DNA of 64,000 nucleotides from Novosphingobium sp. Leaf2 (GCF_001421325.1 NZ_LMJY01000017.1:221851-285850), one strand, 5' to 3'. Positions 25,654-33,764 are shown, counted from the first letter of the stretch. Notes: generated by a model from the sequence alone, not told the origin. Made by a program: numbers and translations.

Positions 25654-26385
25654 TTAAACCCCCTTTGCTTCAGATGGGTAGAGCCGCTCGTGGAGAGGCT
25701 TGGGCGCGGTAGATCCGCCCGCATTGGCGCGGACAAAGCCGTCTTCGGACAGCATCTCGCCTACGGAGCGCATCAAGCGCACCATCTCGGGATGATTGCC
25801 AAAGCCGGTTTCGGTGAGCAGCTTGCGGAAGTCGGACCCTTCGGGATGGCCGAAGTGATCCAGTGCCTTCGCGGCAAGGTGCACTGTCTCGTCTAGCTTG
25901 CCGCCGCCGATCTCGGGATCAGCCTTGGTTGCAGCAAACCATTCGGATTTTTGCTGAGCGTGGCCGTCAACCAGTTCCTTCAGGGTGGCGGCACGTGTTT
26001 CGGTTTCTACCTTTTCGCGGAATTGGGCCGCGACGGGCATCAGCTTGTTGGCCTGCTCGTTCGATAGATTCAGATCTTTGAATACGGGTTCGGCCATCTC
26101 AATGGCGGCGGCGTCCAGTTCCAGACCATCAACCGACAGCTCGTACTTTTCCGGCACGACGTGGGCAGGCTCATCACCTTTCGCGGCCTCACCTTCGCCC
26201 TCTGGCTGGGCCTCTACCGAGCCGCCGAGGAGCGTTGTTTCTTCTTCACCGGACGCTGGCGCAGCAGCTTCGACGGCTTGCGTGTCGGACGCGGGCGATT
26301 GTTCGACGGGCGCTGCAACGGGCGTCGCCTCAGTCGGACTCGTCGAGGTCACTGTATCGCTGGATGTCTCGGCTTCGGGCGGCAC
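25654..26385 (-). CDS. capsid scaffolding protein
   Basis: A 243-residue protein. The first 85 residues are a disordered Pro/Ala/Glu/Thr region. Residues 90-243 are helical (LDAAAIEMAEPVFKDLNLSN, then FRKLLTETGFGNHPEMVRLM), the usual form of podophage scaffolds that direct procapsid assembly and then leave. It is encoded directly before the major capsid gene and overlaps the upstream gene by 56 bases. Confidence 0.75.
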   Translation of the reverse strand: MPPEAETSSDTVTSTSPTEATPVAAPVEQSPASDTQAVEAAAPASGEEETTLLGGSVEAQPEGEGEAAKGDEPAHVVPEKYELSVDGLELDAAAIEMAEPVFKDLNLSNEQANKLMPVAAQFREKVETETRAATLKELVDGHAQQKSEWFAATKADPEIGGGKLDETVHLAAKALDHFGHPEGSDFRKLLTETGFGNHPEMVRLMRSVGEMLSEDGFVRANAGGSTAPKPLHERLYPSEAKGV

Positions 26386-26677
26386 TCTTCTTCTCCTTGG
26401 GGGCTGTCACTGCTGTCTGGATCACTGAGTTGAGGGTCACGAGCGCACTGGGATCGGCGTTGCGGACGTCCTCAGACTGACCGAGGTGGGCCATCTGCAG
26501 TATTTCGAACCCCAGGCTGCGGCGTCCCTCTGCAAAGCTGAGGTCACGCGGTGTCTGCCCATGAGCAGGACCTTCTTGGCTCAAGATGCCGGCTCGTTGA
26601 ATCGCGGCGAAAACGAAGCGGCGAAAGTCAGGCTGGCTAAGCAGCAACTCGACTTCGGAGGGCGTGAGGTCGGCCAT
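26330..26677 (-). CDS. Bbp19-like protein upstream of the scaffold
   Basis: A 115-residue protein. The FRRFVFAAIQRAGIL and FAEGRRSLGFEILQ segments are characteristic of the small Bbp19-type proteins between portal and scaffold in BPP-1-like phages. Function unknown. The ATG overlaps the portal stop (TGATG), and its end overlaps the scaffold gene by 56 bases in another frame. Confidence 0.65.
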   Translation of the reverse strand: MADLTPSEVELLLSQPDFRRFVFAAIQRAGILSQEGPAHGQTPRDLSFAEGRRSLGFEILQMAHLGQSEDVRNADPSALVTLNSVIQTAVTAPKEKKSAARSRDIQRYSDLDESD

Positions 26678-28335
26678 CAGTTGCCCAACAGCGTGTCGAG
26701 CGCGGGCCTGCCGCCTACGTCGGTTTCGGAAAGCAGGCGGGCGGCATCTGCGCCTTGCTGCAGGGCAGGGGCCATCTGTGCCGCCTGCGCCATCTGCTGC
26801 TGCTGAGCGCGGCCTTGGCGGATCTGGTCCACCTGGCCCTTATCGCGCATGATCTTGGCCGGGACGCCGAGGCGGTCGAAATACTCCCGCGCCGTCTCGT
26901 CGGTGTCCACGTTGTCCATGATGTCGGGCGCAGCGGCAGCGAGATTGCCGACGAACCCAAGGCCGCGTTCGATCTGGCCGACGCCAACGGCCCGCTGCAT
27001 CTGCGTGAGGATCGAGACGAACTCGACATCGATACGCGCGCCGGGTATCTCAGCCAATGCAGGCGGCGGCGGGGGAAGGAGATTGCCGCGCGACATGATG
27101 CCGAACACGCGGTCAATGACGACCTCAAGTTTTTCGTTGCTCACACGCTCGATCACAGGGCCAAGCTGGGTCAGCTTCTCCTCGTTGCGGCTTGCGATTT
27201 CTTCCATGTTGCGGGGCTGGATCCCGCGCATGTTGGTGATGGCATTGAACAAGTCCGCGAACGAAAGCCCGTCAATCTGCTGCTTGCACTTGTCGATTTC
27301 GCCACCGATCGCTGCGACGGCTTGGTAGGGTATCTGGTAGGCCGGCATCGCCACATTCTGGTCGATGCTGCCGACGCTCACCGTGCGACCCGGCTCACCG
27401 GTCAGGCGGACACCCGCCTTCACCAGCATTTCAGGCTTCACCATCTTGTCGATGGCTTCATTTCGGCGCTTGGACTGCATCTGCAATTCGCGCAGGGCCG
27501 GCAGCGCCTCCATGCCGGGAGACACGCCGTAGGTATCGCCGCCCACTACGTCCCAGCGCGGTGCCCAGAACGGTTGCTCGTTGTAGCCCCTGACTCGCAT
27601 TACCCGGTCAGCATCATCGCCATCGAACCAGTAGACCGAGCGCCAGGACTTGGAGCCGGCGCGCTGCGGATTATGATCCGGATTGGGCTCGATCAGATTG
27701 TAGAAGGTGAAAACCTCGTCACCACGTGATCCATCAAAGGCATCGCGGATCATGCGGGGAGCGTCATTGCCGAACGTCTGCACAACCTGGCGCGCGGTCA
27801 TGGCGCATTCTCGGGCTAGCGTATCGGGCACCAAGGCGTCGGAAAGTCCGATCCAGTATTCGCCAGCGGTAAGTGAATGGCAGACAGCACCTTCGCCGGC
27901 ATGCTCGACCATGACGCACGCCTCAGTCCCGAACAGGCCCATTTCGCCATATCCGGCCTTCGCAGCGCCGTAGAAGTTGGTGCGGGCCAGAAATGAGTAG
28001 ATCGCCTTGTCGCAATCCGACAGCCAGGCGCGCGCACCCGGTTCGTTGTTCAACTCCTCGTCGCCCAGCTTGAGCGTGAACCAAGGCCGTGACGCGGACG
28101 TGAGGCCCGATGTCATGCCGTTGGTAAGAGTGCGGAATGCCTCGATGCCGTGCGGATCGAACAGCTTGGCATTTCGGATGCGCCGCGTCGTGCCCCTGTT
28201 GGTTTCCGTGGATAGGAAGCGCGTGCGAGCAGGCTGGGCAAAGCGCGCGATGTCGCGCCACTCGGCCTCGTAATCCGTGCGGATATTCCTGAGGGCCGTC
28301 AGACGTTGCCGGCAGTGATCGCGCAAAGCCTTCAT
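26677..28335 (-). CDS. portal (head-to-tail connector) protein
   Basis: A 552-residue protein with podophage portal features: a start with RDHCRQRLTALRNIRTDYE, then EWRDIARFAQPARTRFL, LFDPHGIEAFRTLTNGMTSG, and a Gln-rich C-terminal helix (QQQMAQAAQM). It would form the dodecameric ring at one vertex that receives DNA from the terminase. It lies between terminase and scaffold, as expected. The start overlaps the stop of the small gene upstream (TGATG). Confidence 0.85.
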   Translation of the reverse strand: MKALRDHCRQRLTALRNIRTDYEAEWRDIARFAQPARTRFLSTETNRGTTRRIRNAKLFDPHGIEAFRTLTNGMTSGLTSASRPWFTLKLGDEELNNEPGARAWLSDCDKAIYSFLARTNFYGAAKAGYGEMGLFGTEACVMVEHAGEGAVCHSLTAGEYWIGLSDALVPDTLARECAMTARQVVQTFGNDAPRMIRDAFDGSRGDEVFTFYNLIEPNPDHNPQRAGSKSWRSVYWFDGDDADRVMRVRGYNEQPFWAPRWDVVGGDTYGVSPGMEALPALRELQMQSKRRNEAIDKMVKPEMLVKAGVRLTGEPGRTVSVGSIDQNVAMPAYQIPYQAVAAIGGEIDKCKQQIDGLSFADLFNAITNMRGIQPRNMEEIASRNEEKLTQLGPVIERVSNEKLEVVIDRVFGIMSRGNLLPPPPPALAEIPGARIDVEFVSILTQMQRAVGVGQIERGLGFVGNLAAAAPDIMDNVDTDETAREYFDRLGVPAKIMRDKGQVDQIRQGRAQQQQMAQAAQMAPALQQGADAARLLSETDVGGRPALDTLLGN

Positions 28336-28514
28336 CAGCCGAGCGTGGGCGAGCCCGTGGCGGCAGGCGTCAGCACACCTTGCGGCGATGTCATCATCCC
28401 GGCGAGGATGGCCTTGCGCCGGTTGTTCGTGGTCGCGCCCTGCGGAGCCCCGGAGTCAGGCAGCTTGACAGCCTGCCGCTCGGGGACGGTCGGAACGTCG
28501 GGGGTGCTGCAGAT
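28335..28514 (-). CDS. small pre-portal protein with probable AUC start
   Basis: A 59-residue Pro-rich protein (xCSTPDVPTVPERQAVKLPD, then a basic NNRRKAIL segment and SPTLG at the end), similar in style to the short proteins many podophages encode just before the portal. There is no ATG, GTG or TTG in frame between the upstream in-frame stop and this region. A perfect AGGAGG stands five bases before an ATC codon at 28514-28512, so ATC is the likely start. The Shine-Dalgarno forms one arm of a perfect hairpin (28519-28538). The stop overlaps the portal ATG. Confidence 0.6.
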   Translation of the reverse strand: MCSTPDVPTVPERQAVKLPDSGAPQGATTNNRRKAILAGMMTSPQGVLTPAATGSPTLG

Positions 28515-28518
28515 GGTC

Positions 28519-28538
28519 GCCTCCTGTAATCAGGAGGC
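28519..28538. promoter_or_regulatory. perfect hairpin holding the AGGAGG site
   Basis: GCCTCCTG and CAGGAGGC form an 8-bp perfect stem around a 4-base loop. In minus-strand RNA the 3' arm contains the Shine-Dalgarno of the gene starting at 28514, so folding would hide it. Read on the plus strand, the same hairpin is followed by TTTT and could act as a weak terminator against antisense transcription. Confidence 0.6.
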
Positions 28539-28550
28539 TTTTGCGCTTAG

Positions 28551-28760
28551 TTAGTCAGGGGTTGAATCGCGCTTGTCTTTGCCTGTTAGCGGGTCGCGCT
28601 CGGCCATACCCCAGCGCCAACCCTCCTGCTTATCGATGCAACGCTTGATGGCGCCAGGATATATGTCGCATAGACAGTATCCAGCCTGCTTGCACGTCGC
28701 TCCATCAGGCCGAGGAGGCTGAGGGCAGTAGTTTGGCCTGCAAATCGGGTGGTCAATCAT
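28551..28760 (-). CDS. hypothetical Cys-rich protein
   Basis: A 69-residue protein with five cysteines in its first 40 residues (HPICRPNYCPQPP, CKQAGYCLCD), then a charged tail ending KRDSTPD. A zinc site is possible. The start overlaps the gene upstream by eight bases. Its last codons contain the GCGCGATTCAA element. Confidence 0.6.
   Translation of the reverse strand: MIDHPICRPNYCPQPPRPDGATCKQAGYCLCDIYPGAIKRCIDKQEGWRWGMAERDPLTGKDKRDSTPD
28562..28572 (-). promoter_or_regulatory. GCGCGATTCAA element upstream of the portal block
   Basis: Minus strand GCGCGATTCAACCCC, about 48 bases upstream of the small pre-portal gene. Unlike the other copies it lies inside the final codons of an upstream gene (encoding RDSTPD). 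Its identity to the copies near 9629 and 22577 outside any shared reading-frame need suggests a nucleic acid function. Confidence 0.5.
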
Positions 28761-28926
28761 GTTCTTTCACCCAGCGGATGGCGCTAACAGTCTCGGTGCC
28801 AAAGTCATACGTGCCAAATGGCGTGTCGCGCAGATCGGTAATGGTGGTGACTTCTGCCTCTGCGATCAAACCTAGGCGGGGCATGGCAGCAATGCGGCGT
28901 GTCTCGGTGTGGATTTCAGGGGGCAA
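28753..28926 (-). CDS. small hypothetical protein, TTG start
   Basis: A 57-residue protein. TTG at 28926 directly follows the upstream stop, with GAGGAA six bases before it. The sequence (PEIHTETRRIAAMPRLGLIA, then ITDLRDTPFGTYDF) reads as a plausible protein. An internal ATG at codon 15 is the alternative start. Function unknown. Confidence 0.5.
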   Translation of the reverse strand: MPPEIHTETRRIAAMPRLGLIAEAEVTTITDLRDTPFGTYDFGTETVSAIRWVKEHD

Positions 28927-29115
28927 TCACAATTCCTCATACCGATCGCGCGCCCGCTCCGGTGGCGCTGGACATGCCGGCATAGCAGCGCCGCCCGTGT
29001 CGTCGAAGCGTTTGCGCAGACCGGGCAGGTTGTTGCTGATCCATATCCGTTCATAGCCTAGCGCGGGGAGAGTGGCGAGCCAGGTTTGGAAGGGGGCGTC
29101 AGTCAAGTTCGCCAT
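28927..29115 (-). CDS. small hypothetical protein after terminase
   Basis: A 62-residue protein starting MANLTDAPFQTWLATLPALG. GGAGG lies seven bases before the ATG at 29115, so I prefer this to an ATG five codons earlier. It overlaps the terminase gene by 17 bases. Function unknown. Confidence 0.6.
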   Translation of the reverse strand: MANLTDAPFQTWLATLPALGYERIWISNNLPGLRKRFDDTGGAAMPACPAPPERARDRYEEL

Positions 29116-30634
29116 ACCTGTTCCCTCCATTTCCGTAGTTTATCGGATCAAGATACCCTGGTAATTGTCGGGGCATGATCGGCTCGGCGAATGTAACGGC
29201 CAGCGCGTCGCCATCGTCCGGTGACGACAGGCCGCGCTTTTTCATGTCCTGTTTGCGCTCCAACGCCACCGCCTGCTTTTCATCGAACGAATAGAGCGGC
29301 CCGACCAGATCATCGCGCAGCTTGTCGCCAGTGGGGATTGCACCGGTCCGCAGCCAGGCGCGCATCTGCGTCCATATCTGGGCGCGCTTGTTTTTGGTGC
29401 GGATTGTGACGCCGGGCTCCAGTTCCGCGTCGCGCCCTTCACCGCCGAACCACACTTCCATGACCGGCGTGTCAGGCAGCAACTGGCGCAGACGATCGAT
29501 CACTGCGCCACCGATGTTGCCAGCGTCCACGAGGATCGCGTCAGGATGCTCCTTCTGCGCTTCAAGAGCCACGTCAGCGGCCAGCGTCATCGCGTCCATC
29601 TTGCTCCAGCGCTTCCAAGGCCTGGACTTCGCATCACGCCCGCAGCGCTTGGCCAGCACGCTTTCGTCATCGCCAAACCGGGCGCAGTCCAGCCCATAGA
29701 TCAGCGGATCGGACCCAAGCCCAATGCCGACCTCTCGCAACTGCGCCGCCTCGACGAGATCGTAGCCGATGAACTGCATAGACGACGCCGACGGGAACAT
29801 GCCCCGCACGCGGACCTTCGCGATGTCGCTATCCTCGCCGTATGTATCGACGATCTCTTGCAGGTATGTCTTGTTCGTGCCCTCGACCGTGCGGCTATCA
29901 ATCTGGCGGGTTTTCCAGAGATTGCGCTGCTTGCCGAAGCACTCGCGAAATGCGCCTGTGTTGAGCGTTGGGTTACCGAAAGCGAGCCAGATGATCTCGG
30001 TGTCGGCATCGGTCAGCGCGCCGAGCGTCACCTCCCACACCTTGTCGGAAATGCCTGAGCCTTCGTCAAACACCACGATCAGCCGTTTGCCCTGGTTGTG
30101 CAGGCCGGCGAATGCCTCGGTGTTGTTCTCGCTCCACGTAACCAGATCCGCGCGCCAGCCTTTGTCGCGGCCCGGCATAGTGGAGACGATCGACGTTGCA
30201 TTGGCCTTGAACCAATCCGCCGTGATGGCGAGCCGGCACCACTTGGCTATCTCGGGAGAGGTCTTGGTGAGCAACTGGCCTTCGGTGTTGGCTGTCACCA
30301 CGATGCGCGTATCTACGCACGTATCGAGCCCCCACTTGATGAGCATCGCGATCAGCGCAGACTTGCCGATACCGTGGCCGGATGCGACCGCAATACGGCA
30401 TGGTTGATAGCGCGTTTCAGGATTGGTCAGGTGCGCGCCAATGTCCTGCATCACGTCGCGCTGCCAGTTGCGCGGTCCAGCGTCGGGAAGTTGCGGCGAC
30501 ACCCAAGGGAATGCGTACAGGGCATAGCGGTAGGGATCGTGAGTGAACGATCCTATATCCGATGCCAATTCGCGCTGGAGATCAGCCGCTGTTGCCAATG
30601 GCGCGCTCCCGTGCCTTGCCAAGTAGCGCCGCAA
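29099..30634 (-). CDS. terL: terminase large subunit
   Basis: A 511-residue packaging motor. The ATPase half has a Walker A (IAVASGHGIGKSAL, about 81-94) and a Walker B with Asp190-Glu191 (RLIVVFDEGSG). The nuclease half shows GLDCARFGDDESVL and ILVDAGNIGGAVIDRL with acidic metal ligands, and ends in SSPDDGDALAVTFA. It would cut concatemers and drive DNA into the prohead. The 3' end of terS overlaps its start by 53 bases. Confidence 0.9.
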   Translation of the reverse strand: MRRYLARHGSAPLATAADLQRELASDIGSFTHDPYRYALYAFPWVSPQLPDAGPRNWQRDVMQDIGAHLTNPETRYQPCRIAVASGHGIGKSALIAMLIKWGLDTCVDTRIVVTANTEGQLLTKTSPEIAKWCRLAITADWFKANATSIVSTMPGRDKGWRADLVTWSENNTEAFAGLHNQGKRLIVVFDEGSGISDKVWEVTLGALTDADTEIIWLAFGNPTLNTGAFRECFGKQRNLWKTRQIDSRTVEGTNKTYLQEIVDTYGEDSDIAKVRVRGMFPSASSMQFIGYDLVEAAQLREVGIGLGSDPLIYGLDCARFGDDESVLAKRCGRDAKSRPWKRWSKMDAMTLAADVALEAQKEHPDAILVDAGNIGGAVIDRLRQLLPDTPVMEVWFGGEGRDAELEPGVTIRTKNKRAQIWTQMRAWLRTGAIPTGDKLRDDLVGPLYSFDEKQAVALERKQDMKKRGLSSPDDGDALAVTFAEPIMPRQLPGYLDPINYGNGGNRYGELD

Positions 30635-31109
30635 GATCCTTAGTCACATCAACCTCAAGCCGATCCTTGAACGCCTGCACGCCAACATGCTTACCGATCA
30701 GCTCAATGCGCTTGATGCGGTCGCTGATCTTGATCTTATCGACGATCGAAATATCATCAGCCGAACCCTCGCGCACCGTCTCCACACCTTGGATCAGACC
30801 TTGCCGCCAGATGAGAGGCCACTCCTTCACTGGCTTCAGACTACCACCTTCCTCGTACAAATCGGCAAGATCGGCCTGCGCCTCCATAGCAAGGCGCGCC
30901 AGTACCCAAGCAGCATCAATGCCGGTCTTTTCGGACCTCGCCGCCTTTTGGGCGCAAACGGCACTCTGGACGTCAACATTCCTCAACAGGCGTTCTGCCT
31001 GCGAAGTTGCTGTCTTCGCGCTGTATCCTGCCCGTATGGCGGCCTGTGTGCCATTCAGGTCAATGAGGTACTCGTCAACGAAAGTTTGCTGCTTGGGCGT
31101 CAGGCTCAT
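30582..31109 (-). CDS. terS: terminase small subunit
   Basis: A 175-residue DNA-recognition subunit. MSLTPKQQTFVDEYLIDLNG, then TQAAIRAGYSAKTATSQAERLL, is the standard helix-turn-helix N-terminus of this family. The rest is a helical oligomerisation part. The start at 31109 overlaps the upstream stop (ATGA). The C-terminal 53 bases overlap terL in another frame. Confidence 0.85.
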   Translation of the reverse strand: MSLTPKQQTFVDEYLIDLNGTQAAIRAGYSAKTATSQAERLLRNVDVQSAVCAQKAARSEKTGIDAAWVLARLAMEAQADLADLYEEGGSLKPVKEWPLIWRQGLIQGVETVREGSADDISIVDKIKISDRIKRIELIGKHVGVQAFKDRLEVDVTKDLAALLGKARERAIGNSG

Positions 31110-31450
31110 CGCACCAACACCTTGCCACCAGAACGCGACCCAGCCCCACACCCACGCGGTACATGCGCACTCGTCGTCTGGTGGTTGCTCGCTTTCATGG
31201 TCCATTCCCCTGTAGCGCAGATTTTGACGGTGCGGAATCGCTGCCAGCGCAACACCTCGATCAGCCCACGTGCTTCCAGCCTGGCAACGATCGTCGGTGC
31301 GACGCTCGACGAATTGCATCCGATCATCATTTCCAGATCGAGGTTCGACGGGCAGGGCATCTTGTCGCGCGCCGCCTCACACAACGCGTCGTAGATGATC
31401 GTCTCGCTCGGGCTCATCTCCTGCCCGGTCCGCGGATTGAGCGACCGCAT
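31106..31450 (-). CDS. winged-helix DNA-binding protein
   Basis: A 114-residue protein. Residues 12-75 (MSPSETIIYDALCEAARDKM, LDLEMMIGCNSSSVAPTIVA, RLEARGLIEVLRWQRFRTV) form a LexA/MarR-like winged helix. The C-terminal 40 residues are low in structure. It could regulate the late genes, since it sits directly before terS. The target is unknown. Confidence 0.65.
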   Translation of the reverse strand: MRSLNPRTGQEMSPSETIIYDALCEAARDKMPCPSNLDLEMMIGCNSSSVAPTIVARLEARGLIEVLRWQRFRTVKICATGEWTMKASNHQTTSAHVPRGCGAGSRSGGKVLVR

Positions 31451-31451
31451 A

Positions 31452-31535
31452 TTAGTTCCCCTTGATCGCGCTGATGATCGTGTCGGTAAACACGAGGGCG
31501 AGGATGGTGGCGCCGATAATCGTCACAGCGTTCAT
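31452..31535 (-). CDS. 27-residue membrane micropeptide
   Basis: MNAVTIIGATILALVFTDTI followed by ISAIKGN: one hydrophobic helix with a Lys near the end. Its ATG overlaps the stop of the replication-region gene (ATGA), and its TAA lies one base before the next ATG. This tight coupling makes chance unlikely. Confidence 0.5.
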   Translation of the reverse strand: MNAVTIIGATILALVFTDTIISAIKGN

Positions 31536-32359
31536 GCCCCACACCCCCCATCGATCGGATGCATGACCCGGTGGTTGTGTCGTTGGGCTTCCTCATGGCA
31601 ATCCGGGCAATCGACCTCGTTCCCGCCGAGGTCGAGAATGCGCCCTAAGTCCTGGCACTTGCGACACGCCGGCTCTGCGCGCTTCGGAGTGACTTCCACC
31701 GCTTCGGGATACGGCACACGCTCGCCATTCGGCAAAATGCGGGCCGTGTACGAGCCATCCGCATGTGCCCACAGGTAGCCGCGCGTTTCGCCAACGACCT
31801 TCCAGCTATCGGGCATCGCGTCTATCTGGTCCTGCGTGTAACCGCCGGCGGCAAGATCGCTCATGACCTTGCGAAAGCGGATCTGGCGATCGTCGAACAC
31901 CATCGACCTGGCGCGTTCCTGCAATTGCAGAGGGGCATCGTTGCGCTTCCATTCGCCAATGATCCCGAGGCATTCGGCGATGGTCGGAAACCACTCGCAG
32001 CGCTCAAGAGCCTTGTCGGTCATGTAGGCGATCTGTTCCGCCGAATAGCCGCCGAGCTTGCCTGAATAGGCGAGGATTAGAAGCTCGCCGCTCAGGTCGT
32101 CCGAATTGCGCTTGGGGAGCGCTGCCAGCAGAAGGCGCAGGCATTCGTCGAAGCGATCATCCGAACAAGCTACGAGGGCCGGCAAGGGCGCGTCCGCGAT
32201 CTTTCGGGCCTGGGCGATCGTCATGGTAGCGGGGCTCACTCGGGCCACCGTCAAGTCCCATTTTTCGGTCAAGCGCAGCGATTGCTCCGTCTTTGGGCTT
32301 TCCGCCATTTCGGGCAGGATGCGATCCAACGTTGTTCCGAGAGTTTCCATTTCCGCCAT
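31532..32359 (-). CDS. replication-region protein with C-terminal zinc ribbon
   Basis: A 275-residue protein. The middle (LSGELLILAYSGKLGGYSAE, then ALERCEWFPTIAECLGII) is helical. The C-terminus has C-R-K-C and C-P-D-C about 20 residues apart, a typical zinc ribbon. By position after the O-like protein it could be a helicase loader or primosome factor, but no P-loop is visible. It overlaps the upstream gene by 203 bases, which is unusual; a later ATG (about codon 46) would shorten this, but AGGAA before the first ATG supports the longer form. Confidence 0.6.
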   Translation of the reverse strand: MAEMETLGTTLDRILPEMAESPKTEQSLRLTEKWDLTVARVSPATMTIAQARKIADAPLPALVACSDDRFDECLRLLLAALPKRNSDDLSGELLILAYSGKLGGYSAEQIAYMTDKALERCEWFPTIAECLGIIGEWKRNDAPLQLQERARSMVFDDRQIRFRKVMSDLAAGGYTQDQIDAMPDSWKVVGETRGYLWAHADGSYTARILPNGERVPYPEAVEVTPKRAEPACRKCQDLGRILDLGGNEVDCPDCHEEAQRHNHRVMHPIDGGCGA

Positions 32360-33035
32360 TCCACTTCCTGCTATTCAAAACCCACGTTGACCACGCATCC
32401 TGCCAATCGACGAACCTTGAGCCTTTCCCGCGATGATGGACGGTGAAATGCTCAAGTTGATCCTCGAACTCGCCCGGCGGCCAAGCCTGCATCACGGCAT
32501 GCGATTTCGTCTCAGGTCCGAAGGGGTGGGGTCTCCAGTCTCCCGCAAGCGCATGCGCCCGCTTGTGTGTATTTCCCTTATCTTGTTCCCTTGTTCCCTT
32601 GTTCTTATTTGTCCCGCTGTTGTCCCGCTGTTGTCCCGGCCTTGTCCCACTTTTCGCATCGTCGTTGTCCCGCTCCACATCGCCGAATGACTGATATCTG
32701 TCGTAGTTACAGATACTTATGATGCTCTGTCCTTGTCCCGCTACATGCCCCGCTGTTGTCCCGATTTTTGAACGCGTTTCGATCATGCCTTCATCACGCA
32801 AATCCGAGAGGAAGCGGTCCACCCGGCTTTTCGACCAGCCCCAGTTGTCGGCCAAAAAGCGGACGGAGAACGTCAGGTCGCCACGGTCGATCTCAACCAT
32901 CGTGCCCTTGATGCGGGTACGCGTAGGCTTCCACGCGGCATTGGCGATCAGCCAGAACCACGCGCGAAACCGATCCGCGTCCTTCAAAAGGGGGTGGTCA
33001 AGCGCACCTCGATCCATGGCGATGAAACCCGTCAC
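32157..33035 (-). CDS. replication initiation protein, O/DnaT-like
   Basis: A 292-residue protein. Residues 1-125 (MTGFIAMDRGALDHPLLKDA, FWLIANAAWKP, FSVRFLADNWGWSKSRVDRF) match the winged-helix N-terminus of phage lambda O-like replication proteins. A charged, Gln/Asn/Lys-rich linker follows. The last 120 residues contain WRPHPF and FTVHHRGKGSRFVDWQDAW, typical of the C-terminal part that recruits the replisome. The final 203 bases overlap the next gene in another frame. Confidence 0.75.
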   Translation of the reverse strand: MTGFIAMDRGALDHPLLKDADRFRAWFWLIANAAWKPTRTRIKGTMVEIDRGDLTFSVRFLADNWGWSKSRVDRFLSDLRDEGMIETRSKIGTTAGHVAGQGQSIISICNYDRYQSFGDVERDNDDAKSGTRPGQQRDNSGTNKNKGTREQDKGNTHKRAHALAGDWRPHPFGPETKSHAVMQAWPPGEFEDQLEHFTVHHRGKGSRFVDWQDAWSTWVLNSRKWNGGNGNSRNNVGSHPARNGGKPKDGAIAALDRKMGLDGGPSEPRYHDDRPGPKDRGRALAGPRSLFG

Positions 33036-33373
33036 AGGACGATCTCAACCTTGCCAGGGGCCTCAGGCTCGCAGAACTGATACGACGGCAGAAACCGGCG
33101 ATCGTTCACGCCCAGCGCGTCGGCAATGCCGTCCAGGATGGGCTTTAGGCGGTTGGGGAAGTTAGCGCGGTCGCTGCGGCGATTGGGCGGCGTGAAGCGG
33201 ATGGTGACGGGTATGTCGCCTGCATCGGCGCACTGGTACGCAGACCCCTGACGCGCGCCTATGGTGGCAGCGTGTGCCCATGCGCGCCACTTCTTCGTCT
33301 CAGCTGCTTTCGTGCGCCAGTGCCCTTTGGCATGGCCTGACAGCGACGAGGGAGGAAAGGGCAGCGTGACCAT
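33032..33373 (-). CDS. rusA: RusA-family Holliday junction resolvase
   Basis: A 113-residue endonuclease that resolves four-way junctions. VTLPFPPSSLSGHAKGHWRT opens the fold. PPNRRSDRANFPNRLKPILD, then GIADALGVNDRR, carries the conserved Asp residues and Lys of RusA. The ATG at 33373 overlaps the upstream stop (TGATG). Confidence 0.9.
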   Translation of the reverse strand: MVTLPFPPSSLSGHAKGHWRTKAAETKKWRAWAHAATIGARQGSAYQCADAGDIPVTIRFTPPNRRSDRANFPNRLKPILDGIADALGVNDRRFLPSYQFCEPEAPGKVEIVL

Positions 33374-33528
33374 CACAGCGCCGGCCACTCCACAGGCGGC
33401 AAACCCATGTCGGCACGCATCTGATCGGCAACGGCGCGGATCTTCGCCCGGCGCTGCTGATGCCCGATCTTAGCGAGGGCCTCGCCGGGATTAACCGGCC
33501 CCGGCTTGCGGTTGAACAGCCAACCCAT
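33373..33528 (-). CDS. small basic hypothetical protein
   Basis: A 51-residue protein (MGWLFNRKPGPVNPGEALAK, then a basic helix and a Pro-rich end). TGATG overlaps join it to both neighbours. Function unknown; it probably belongs to the replication module. Confidence 0.6.
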   Translation of the reverse strand: MGWLFNRKPGPVNPGEALAKIGHQQRRAKIRAVADQMRADMGLPPVEWPAL

Positions 33529-33764
33529 CAGTCGAGCCCCAGAGCCGACTTGTACGTCTCCAGTTCCATTTCCATCTGGCGGCGATCGTCGGGCTTCATC
33601 TTGCGCAGCTTGACGACGGCGCGCATCATCTTTGGGTCGTAACCAACTGCCTTGGCTTCGCGGTATACGTCCAGAATGTCGTCGCTGATGCCCTTCTTTT
33701 CCTCTTCGAGGCGTTCGACGCGCTCGATCAACAGGCGCAGGCGGTCGTCGGTGTTGGCGGTCAT
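33528..33764 (-). CDS. GapR-like protein (DUF2312)
   Basis: A 78-residue protein very close in pattern to GapR, the alphaproteobacterial clamp that binds overtwisted AT-rich DNA ahead of replication and transcription: DRLRLLIERVERLEEEKKGI, then SDDILDVYREAKAVGYDPKM and RKMKPDDRRQ. The phage copy may support its own replication. Start chosen at the ATG in TGATG after ssb. Confidence 0.85.
   Translation of the reverse strand: MTANTDDRLRLLIERVERLEEEKKGISDDILDVYREAKAVGYDPKMMRAVVKLRKMKPDDRRQMEMELETYKSALGLD

Noticed and set aside
26597..26606. A fifth copy of the GCGATTCAA string
   Set aside because: It lies well inside the Bbp19-like coding region (encoding AIQ), more than 200 bases from the next start, and lacks the CCC that follows the others. 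Probably chance.
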